From the NCBI GenBank assembly GCA_028821775.1, contig JAPKFB010000012.1, positions 18,858-82,857 of the forward strand: DNA of 64,000 nucleotides, read 5' to 3'. Below the pieces are notes generated by a model. The model did no database searches. It saw nothing but the letters and a program-made list of their open reading frames with translations, and was not told the origin of the DNA. Made by a program: the position numbers and the translations under genes. This stretch comes from Roseibacillus sp. Its GTDB lineage: Bacteria; Verrucomicrobiota; Verrucomicrobiia; Verrucomicrobiales; Akkermansiaceae. This document shows, piece by piece, positions 58,637 to 64,000 of this stretch; positions within the stretch are counted from its first letter, which is position 1, and every line of letters starts with the position of its first letter.

Positions 58637-59491
58637 TCAGTTCACATCGAAGGACGCGAGCGTAAAGGTGGTTGTTGAAATCGACCCGAGGATATCCAAA
58701 ACCCCGATGTGTTTCACCAGGCCGATATCGAGTTCGAACCACTCCGTGGTCGCCCCTGAAATCTGGACCCCCAATGTCTCCGCAGTGTATTTGTGCGTTA
58801 CCTTGATCAAATCCGTGAAGGTTCCCGCGCCCACCGTGAGCGGATCGCTCTCCATCGTAATGGTGGTGGTCTGTGTCACCGGCCCGATTTCGGACGAGGT
58901 GTAGTTTGTCGGGACGCCAACCTCTGGTATGAAGCTCGCGAACATGGACGGCGATGGAGGCGAATTGGTCTGCACGCCATCCGAATTCTCGCCGCCAACT
59001 TCAAAGATCCCCGTCGAGAAATCGTCAAGGATAAAGATCGACTGGTCCCAATCGCCGCCTCGTTTGAACTCCCACTCAACCACGTTCTGCGAGGCGAAGG
59101 TGGTCCGTTGCAGAATCCGGGTCTCCCACGTGTAAACTTCGTTACCCAGGATGCTGTTCGAGACGACATCGTAGGTCCACTTGTTCCCGATGGTCCCTAA
59201 TTTGAATCGAGCCAAGTCCAAAGCCGAGCCGCCCAGCTCTTCCACCCGGTAAAACTTTCGAGGTGCTCCGGAGATTTCGTCCTCTGCCGACATCGTTCCA
59301 TCGATACCCGGGATGGCCTCCGTGATCTTCGTCCAGTTCTCCAGGTCCAGCGAGCAGAACAATTCGTATTGTTTGCCGCTCTCTCCCGGCCAGCGTACTT
59401 CCATGGTCGTAGGTCCGGAGAGTCGAAAGGTGGCCTCGCCAAAAACCGGCCCCCAAAATAGGAACAAGGCAAACAGTATGCGACTTCTCAT
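58637..59491 (-). CDS. Secreted protein with verrucomicrobial SGKxYxLxxSxDLxNW-type domain, unknown
   Basis: This 284-residue protein has a signal peptide (about 1-18). An N-terminal beta domain (about 20-90) has the pattern GKQYELFCSLDLENWTKI and ends PRKFYRVEE. This pattern is very common in secreted Verrucomicrobia proteins, often before a C-terminal sorting domain. Residues 95-284 form a beta-rich part (KWTYDVVSNSILGNEVYTWE, HKYTAETLGVQISGATTEWF) of unknown fold. There is no enzyme motif. It lies right of repeat A. The gap after it (59492-59725, 234 bp) shows nothing convincing. Confidence 0.72.
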   Translation of the reverse strand: MRSRILFALFLFWGPVFGEATFRLSGPTTMEVRWPGESGKQYELFCSLDLENWTKITEAIPGIDGTMSAEDEISGAPRKFYRVEELGGSALDLARFKLGTIGNKWTYDVVSNSILGNEVYTWETRILQRTTFASQNVVEWEFKRGGDWDQSIFILDDFSTGIFEVGGENSDGVQTNSPPSPSMFASFIPEVGVPTNYTSSEIGPVTQTTTITMESDPLTVGAGTFTDLIKVTHKYTAETLGVQISGATTEWFELDIGLVKHIGVLDILGSISTTTFTLASFDVN

Positions 59492-59725
59492 AATGACCCA
59501 GCGTCCAACACGGTCCGAGGGACGGCAATAACAAACTGCCCCCGGATCTCCTCATTCAGCAGCAACCCTCAAAGAAGCATAGACTCCGGGCCGCACCGGA
59601 AATTCACATCTTCGCTCAGGGCCGAAATCCCAGTGACACAAACCGAACGGGACCAGGCATGTCCGTTCACGATGTGGTGCATTGAAACCCACTTCTGGGC
59701 GGAGCTTCGCTTGCCCACCTTCGCC

Positions 59726-60085
59726 CTAAAACACCTGTTGCTTCACTCGCTCCGCGTAAGGAATGTGATGCGGGGGAAGGTCTGGATTGAGACCTGGGCC
59801 CGGAATGGTATACATCATCACTTCCCGCAGCTTTCTGCTTTCGAAGAAGATCCACGTTTCTTCGGTCACCATCTCGCTTGACCCCACCATGCGTACGAGG
59901 GTGGTGGTCCTGCGCTGATATCCCCGGCAGAGAGCCGCCTGCGCTCCGCCCTCTTCAGGATACCATTTGAGAGCCAATCTTGTGATCACGTAAAGCGACA
60001 ATTCGATCTTGGTAATGGCGTCGGTGAAGACCACCACCCAGGTCCCGGAGGGGCTTGTGACCCTTGCCGAGCGGAAGCCGTTGGG
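59726..60085 (-). pseudogene. 5'-truncated gene of unknown family
   Basis: The open frame has about 120 codons on the minus strand. It includes TWVVVFTDAITKIELSLYVI, ALKWYPEEGGAQAALCRGYQ and TIPGPGLNPDLPPHHIPY, with natural composition and a clean TAG end at 59726. It has no ATG: the best start is a GTG at 60037, and the frame stays open up to a stop at 60086-60088, exactly at the edge of repeat B. I infer that the 5' part was lost where the repeat sits. Family not recognised. Confidence 0.5.
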
Positions 60086-60087
60086 TT

Positions 60088-60151
60088 ATTGCTAGCGCAT
60101 TGCTTTTGGGGTGGGAAGCTTGGGGGCGCGGTTGAGATGATCGGAGAGGGG
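60088..60151 (+). repeat. 64-bp direct repeat, copy B
   Basis: This copy starts ATTGCTAGCGCATTGCTTTT and ends GATGATCGGAGAGGGG. The match to copy C continues for about 15 more bases (GAGAACAGGGATTGTC here against GAGAAAAGGGGTTGTT), so the full element may be near 80 bp. It lies between the 5'-truncated gene and the membrane protein at 60283. Confidence 0.9.
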
Positions 60152-60282
60152 AGAACAGGGATTGTCCTGACCGTCGTGTTCCATCAGACCTCAGTATCAC
60201 CGTTACATTTCAGCTTTCCTTTCCCTGTTGGACGGATACGGTCGCCGCCACTAAGACGAGCCAATTTCGCACTTATCCTCTT

Positions 60283-61005
60283 ATGTCTGACGGTGTAGAA
60301 GACGAGATGAACCAGTCAGTGGAGGAGAACATCTTGCGCAGCGGCATCCGCAAGAGGACCATCATTTTCATTTGTGCCTTCGTGGCGGTTCTGATCGCGG
60401 CGGTGGTCTTGGCGATCAAGATCCATCCTAAGGGTTTCGGTATTTTCGACGAGCACGACTCGGTAGAGTCTGTGAGTGTATGCTTTTGGTTTCTTACCAC
60501 TCTGACTTGCGGACTCTCCTGCATCTTTGTGGCGCCTACTGTAGCCTGGCGGTGGTGTTTTGTTTGGCTACTTGTGCTGAGTGGCCTGGCTGCGTTGCGC
60601 GAGCTCGATATTCATGAGGTGTTGAACCCTGAGACGCTGGGTGACTGGGGGGTGAGGTATCGGATTGATTGGTGGATAGCGGCAGACACTTCCATCCTTG
60701 TGCGCGGATTGTGGGCCCTGGTGGCCTTGGTCCTTCTCTTCCTGCTCCTCTATCCATTGAAACAGGCGAAGACGCTGTGGCGTCCGATCCGCGAAAATGT
60801 CAGCTTCATGATTCTTCTTCCGGTGGCCCTTGCCGGTCTTGCGACAGGTTACATCTGTGATGATGTCTTGCGTGAGGCGCAGTTTATCTCTTCCAACTTG
60901 AAGCGGGCCATTGAAGAGACCTCGGAATTGTTTGGAGCAGCGTTGATGTTTTGCTCGATGGTGGCGCTTGTAGGTGGTGTGAAGAAAACGTCGTCGGACA
61001 GTTGA
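60283..61005 (+). CDS. Integral membrane protein, unknown
   Basis: This 240-residue protein has about six hydrophobic helices (RTIIFICAFVAVLIAAVVLA, VCFWFLTTLTCGLSCIFVA, WRWCFVWLLVLSGLAAL, LWALVALVLLFLLLY, FMILLPVALAGLATGYI, FGAALMFCSMVALVGG). A loop with ALRELDIHEVLNPETLGDWG is charged and well formed, and may be the functional site. Family not recognised. Starts at 60283 or 60307 are possible. It stands alone on the plus strand inside the repeat-bounded island. Confidence 0.68.
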   Translation: MSDGVEDEMNQSVEENILRSGIRKRTIIFICAFVAVLIAAVVLAIKIHPKGFGIFDEHDSVESVSVCFWFLTTLTCGLSCIFVAPTVAWRWCFVWLLVLSGLAALRELDIHEVLNPETLGDWGVRYRIDWWIAADTSILVRGLWALVALVLLFLLLYPLKQAKTLWRPIRENVSFMILLPVALAGLATGYICDDVLREAQFISSNLKRAIEETSELFGAALMFCSMVALVGGVKKTSSDS

Positions 61006-61441
61006 CTCACGGCACCCAGATCAGGGAGAGCAGACGAACGTTGATGTTGGCCTTGGTTGGAGTTAAATCCAGTTCTTCCAGCACCTCGGTTGCAGATGAA
61101 GCACCGCTGGATGGGCCGAATCATAGTGCCAGGCCTCCTCTTTGGTGCGAATGTCTACCATGGGGCCCACTGGCCCCTCGGTTTCCGTCAGAATGCGCTC
61201 AACCGGCTCAACACAGCGCTTTCCCCGGGGTAACGACTGCATTGCTACCACCGTAGACTGCGATCACATAATCGCTGCAATAAGACGCGATCTTCCCTCA
61301 AGAGGCTTCAACCTGTTTCGTCAGATCCTCCGGTGGCTGCGACCACGCTGAGAACACTTCGAGGGTCATGTCTTTTGATGCCGACGAAAACGGTCCCACT
61401 GGGTGAATTTCACAGGCTGAACAACTCATGGCATGAACCTA
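61006..61441. other. Decayed coding-like region with a short minus-strand ORF
   Basis: On the minus strand, 12 bp after the 669-aa gene ends, an ATG at 61429 opens a 43-codon frame (MSCSACEIHPVGPFSSASKD) that stops at 61298. Further along, another frame holds PVGPMVDIRTKEEAWHYDSA (near 61100-61170). Together they look like pieces of one or two broken genes; the VDIRTKEE piece is faintly rhodanese-like. No intact gene is supported. Confidence 0.35.
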
Positions 61442-63451
61442 TTATGGAACCTTCAGACGCTCCACAATCCAGGCCGCCCAGGCTTCGTCGAATTCGATGC
61501 CGAGCACCTTGAGCACCGACTTCGATGAATCGCTCGCCAGGCACATGTTTCCCGTCACAAATGGCGAGGGGAGACCCTTCCCGCAGACGTCATACGATTC
61601 CTGGAAGGGAACTCCGGGATCCTGCTCAACGAGGGTCTCGAAGTCGATCAACCTCGGACCGTCGTCGGTGAGGAAAACATTGCCCGCATGCACGTCGCGG
61701 TGGGCGTAGCCCGCAGCGTGGATCTCCGCGAGGGTCGAGAGAAGGTCCACGGCAATACGCAGGCGGGATCCGTGATCGAGCCCGACCAGGCGCTCGTCCA
61801 GTCGGTCCCGCTGGGGCAGGAATTCCTGCACGAACCAGTTGGGTCCGAAGTCCTCCCATCGCGGCGCCCAGGCCGCCTCGGCAAAGGCCTTCATCGCCTT
61901 GCGTTCGGCCTCAAGTGAAAGGCGGCCCGCTTCGCTGTCTGCATAATGTCGCAGAATACATGGGCGTCCGTTCCGAAACACCACGTGGCTCACGGAGCGG
62001 TTGCTCCGGTTGATTGCAAGCTTCAGGTAGGGGTCACCTTGATAACCGGATCGAATGGCGGCCTGCAATCCCGAGATCTCGTCGGGACAGACGAGATTGA
62101 GATACTCCCAGGCTTCCTGCTCGTCATCCGCGCTATGCACCGCGTTGACCCGCTCGTCCTTCGCAACATGGCGGTTGATCCCGTCGCGCAACAACGATTT
62201 CATCTCCACCGAGCGCGCGTTCACCGCAAAGGGCTGCGTGCTCTTGAGCTGGATTCCAGGCGGTTCGGGCACGTAGTCATACGCAGCGATCAGCGCGTAG
62301 GGCGGTCCCCCGGACTCCGGCCAGGGACCCCGGTTCCAGTTTCCGCCCCGGATACGCGAGGCGGCCACTGCGCGCTCGGCCTCATCGAGTTCGTGCACCA
62401 GCTGGACATCGAACCCGTAGGCCCGGAGGTTGGAGGTCATCCAAGGGACGAGATCCCGTTCCCAGGCCCACTGCCGCACCACGAAGACGCACAACTCGCC
62501 CGGCACCTCACCCCGCGGAGGTGACTCGATCAGTTCGAGCAGCAAGGGACGCCCCGGCGACAGCTTGCGGATGGTATCGATTCCCGCGGCCCAGTCGTGC
62601 CGCTCCAACATGCCGTGTAGTCCCTTCAGGCTTATCTCGCACTCCTCGCCCTGCTCTGCCGCCATGCGGGCCAGGATGGAGGGATATTCATGTTCGAGAT
62701 CCGCAGCCAGCCCTGGATCCTCGCCCGCTCCCGGTGGCAATCCCGACTTGTGCGCCTTGTGATAGACGGCGTGGTAGGCCAGCGAGAGAAAGTGGGTGCG
62801 GGGATGGGGCACACGATAGCGATCCCGCAGCAGGACGGTGTGGTCGAGAATCTGCTCGGCCAGACGCTTCTCATAATAGGGTAACCCCCGGAAGTCCGTC
62901 CCCGGCAAGCCCCCCGCCGAGTAGATATCAAAGCGGATCGCTCCCGCCACAGGCTTCGCAAGAAACCACTCGCCCAGCGCATCAACCACCTCGTCCTCCA
63001 CCAAGAGATCAACGTCCTCACCTTCCTCCACCCGGGGAAGATCCTCGAACCAGCGCAGGAAGACGTGGCGATAACCAGCCTGCTCCAGCCCCTCCACCAA
63101 CCCGTCGATGCCCAGTTCGGGTTTCAGGTAGCGGCGGGCTCGCAGTTTGCTCTTGCGCTTCTTCTTTTTCGGGACCGGTAGCGAGCGGGATTCGCTGTTG
63201 AGGCGCAACAGGGCGGGCTCATCGAAGGGCAGGGGCGCGGCATCGCTCAAATCCCAGGCCCTCACCCCGTCATGATAGGTATGCCGGGTCTTCTTGGGCC
63301 GGATCTTGGTCAGCGTCCACCGGCCCTCGTAAAACACGTATCCTTTGTGGGACAACGCCAGAAACTTGTTCACCTGCCGCACCAGGGACTTCTGCAACCG
63401 GCCGAGCTTCCTCCGGGCCCAGCTCTTCTTGGCTTCCACATGTTTGTCCAT
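61442..63451 (-). CDS. Three-part protein: nucleotidyltransferase-like, NDK-like and kinase-like domains
   Basis: This 669-residue soluble protein starts with a basic helical region (about 1-110, with VPKKKKRKSKLRARR). Residues 115-235 contain GEDVDLLVEDE, resembling the metal-binding Asp pair of nucleotidyltransferase folds. Residues 318-460 read like a nucleoside-diphosphate-kinase-like domain, ending in NAVHSADDEQEA with His439 at the place of the NDK catalytic His. Residues 480-669 are a protein-kinase/APH-like domain with catalytic loop HRDVHAGN (584-591) and DFE (603-605) in place of DFG. A join of these three is not one I recognise. The domain calls come from short motifs only. It lies between repeats B and C. 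Confidence 0.68.
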   Translation of the reverse strand: MDKHVEAKKSWARRKLGRLQKSLVRQVNKFLALSHKGYVFYEGRWTLTKIRPKKTRHTYHDGVRAWDLSDAAPLPFDEPALLRLNSESRSLPVPKKKKRKSKLRARRYLKPELGIDGLVEGLEQAGYRHVFLRWFEDLPRVEEGEDVDLLVEDEVVDALGEWFLAKPVAGAIRFDIYSAGGLPGTDFRGLPYYEKRLAEQILDHTVLLRDRYRVPHPRTHFLSLAYHAVYHKAHKSGLPPGAGEDPGLAADLEHEYPSILARMAAEQGEECEISLKGLHGMLERHDWAAGIDTIRKLSPGRPLLLELIESPPRGEVPGELCVFVVRQWAWERDLVPWMTSNLRAYGFDVQLVHELDEAERAVAASRIRGGNWNRGPWPESGGPPYALIAAYDYVPEPPGIQLKSTQPFAVNARSVEMKSLLRDGINRHVAKDERVNAVHSADDEQEAWEYLNLVCPDEISGLQAAIRSGYQGDPYLKLAINRSNRSVSHVVFRNGRPCILRHYADSEAGRLSLEAERKAMKAFAEAAWAPRWEDFGPNWFVQEFLPQRDRLDERLVGLDHGSRLRIAVDLLSTLAEIHAAGYAHRDVHAGNVFLTDDGPRLIDFETLVEQDPGVPFQESYDVCGKGLPSPFVTGNMCLASDSSKSVLKVLGIEFDEAWAAWIVERLKVP

Positions 63452-63590
63452 GACCCATGCCCACGCCTACCAACCATGGGCCACTATCGGCTGATACCGC
63501 AGCCGCTCCGCCCATTAAAGGACAATCTCTGCACCCCAATCTACCCCGGCTACTGAAGCTCCATGAATTCAGGGCTGGAAAAGCAATTCC

Positions 63591-63654
63591 ATTGCTAGGG
63601 AATTGCTTTTGGGGTTGGGAGTTTGGGGTCGCCGTTGAGAGGATCGGAGAGGGG
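63591..63654 (+). repeat. 64-bp direct repeat, copy C
   Basis: This copy starts ATTGCTAGGGAATTGCTTTT and ends GAGAGGATCGGAGAGGGG. Its left flank AAGCAATTCC (63581-63590) pairs with GGAATTGCTT inside the repeat (63599-63608), making a 10-bp hairpin around ATTGCTAG. The other two copies lack this left arm. It lies just before a gene fragment whose sense begins at about 63669. Confidence 0.9.
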
Positions 63655-63668
63655 AGAAAAGGGGTTGT

Positions 63669-63938
63669 TCCAAGAAGACTGCTAGCTTCACCCTTCCGCT
63701 TGGCACGACGGTGAACATGGATGGCACTGCGCTTTACGAGCGTGTGGTGGTCAGCTTCGTGGCCCAGGTGGTGGGATTCGACATGCTAATCGGCCAGCAG
63801 TTCGTGGGGGTGCTGGCCGCGCTGCTGACCAGCGTGGGAGTGGCTGGCATTCCCTCCATCAGTCTGGTGGCGAGGAGTCAGGATGAATCCGGGATTCTGG
63901 AGTCCGGGGAGCTCCCTGCTGTTACCGAATCCCAGTGA
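63669..63938 (+). pseudogene. Internal fragment of a dicarboxylate/glutamate:cation symporter (SDF family)
   Basis: The frame reads [20 protein letters not shown], then [19 protein letters not shown] and [18 protein letters not shown]. This is the conserved HP1-TM7-TM8 stretch of DctA/GltT-like carriers with the NMDGT substrate/sodium motif. There is no start: the sense begins about 15 bp after repeat C. After GIPSISL the sequence leaves the family and stops at 63938. Thus it is broken at both ends. Confidence 0.72.
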
Positions 63939-63956
63939 GGAGGACAGGGGACGCGA

Positions 63957-63984
63957 AAAGGGGGAGCCTTGTGGCTCCCCCTTT
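63957..63984 (+). terminator. Strong hairpin terminator
   Basis: AAAGGGGGAGCC and GGCTCCCCCTTT form a perfect 12-bp stem with a TTGT loop just after the symporter fragment. The A-rich left and T-rich right ends make it usable in both directions. Confidence 0.8.
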
Positions 63985-64000
63985 CCGGATAAATTTTCTT

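Noticed and set aside
58566..63654. Integron-type attC sites as an explanation of the three repeats
   Set aside because: Occasional RYYYAAC or GTTRRRY matches occur near copies A and B but not at matching places in all copies; gene orientation is mixed, and no integron integrase is present.
58566..63654. CRISPR array
   Set aside because: Only three copies, spaced 1.5 and 3.5 kb apart with genes between them; there are no regular spacers and no cas genes.

Overview
The window reads as chromosomal DNA of a free-living, Gram-negative member of the Verrucomicrobiota (G+C roughly 60% by eye). The best clue is a 51-residue gene at 52369..52524 that matches the small basic protein known from Verrucomicrobia and Chlamydiae. 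Supporting signs are the DUF1549/DUF1553 cytochrome + DUF1501 pair, DUF1080 and sulfatase genes, an SGKxYxxxxSxDLxNW-type secreted domain, and a complete set of LPS-assembly genes. No rRNA, CRISPR array, intact transposase or prophage was seen.

Layout. (1) 1-14.7 kb: a tightly packed minus-strand operon of seven genes. In order of transcription it is DUF1549/1553 c-type cytochrome protein, DUF1501 Tat protein, a 730-aa and a 2375-aa exported TPR/beta-domain protein, ExbB/TolQ, ExbD, ExbD. (2) 14.9-18.5 kb: a plus-strand DUF1080 gene and two formylglycine sulfatases. (3) 18.6-25.9 kb: YdcF-like protein, DNA polymerase I, a Pro-rich exported protein, carboxypeptidase Taq and a membrane VWA protein. 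(4) 25.9-42.7 kb, mostly minus strand: a sugar-kinase-like PTS core (EI, HPr, HPr kinase), small unknown genes and gene relics, ribosome hibernation factor, LptB, a three-module LptA/LptC protein, KdsA, an LRR gene cut by an in-frame TGA, DUF1844, an M16 peptidase and LptD. (5) 42.8-58 kb: SDR epimerase-like protein, HAD phosphatase, Mpl, DUF1111 di-haem protein, coiled-coil protein, acetyl-CoA synthetase, an RluB-type pseudouridine synthase, the small basic protein, SufT and an IscU-like scaffold, a deletion scar joining a sugar-kinase relic to a DUF374 relic, FolD, a gluzincin-like protein and an MFS transporter. (6) 58.1-64 kb: an accessory segment that starts at tRNA-Ser(CGA). It holds a truncated integrase, three 64-bp direct repeats each placed at the broken end of a gene, secreted and membrane proteins of unknown role, and a 669-aa protein that appears to fuse nucleotidyltransferase-like, NDK-like and protein-kinase-like parts.

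How parts work together. Envelope biogenesis is the main theme: kdsA (KDO), lptB, the lptA/lptC-like gene and lptD all serve LPS synthesis and transport, and mpl serves murein recycling. HPr kinase, HPr and EI form a regulatory phosphorelay with no sugar permease in view. The 1-14.7 kb operon looks like an ion-gradient-driven envelope machine of unknown role, and is the best candidate here for an undescribed system. The second candidate is the repeat-associated island behind the tRNA gene. All names come from reading the sequence and recalled family motifs; no search was run.
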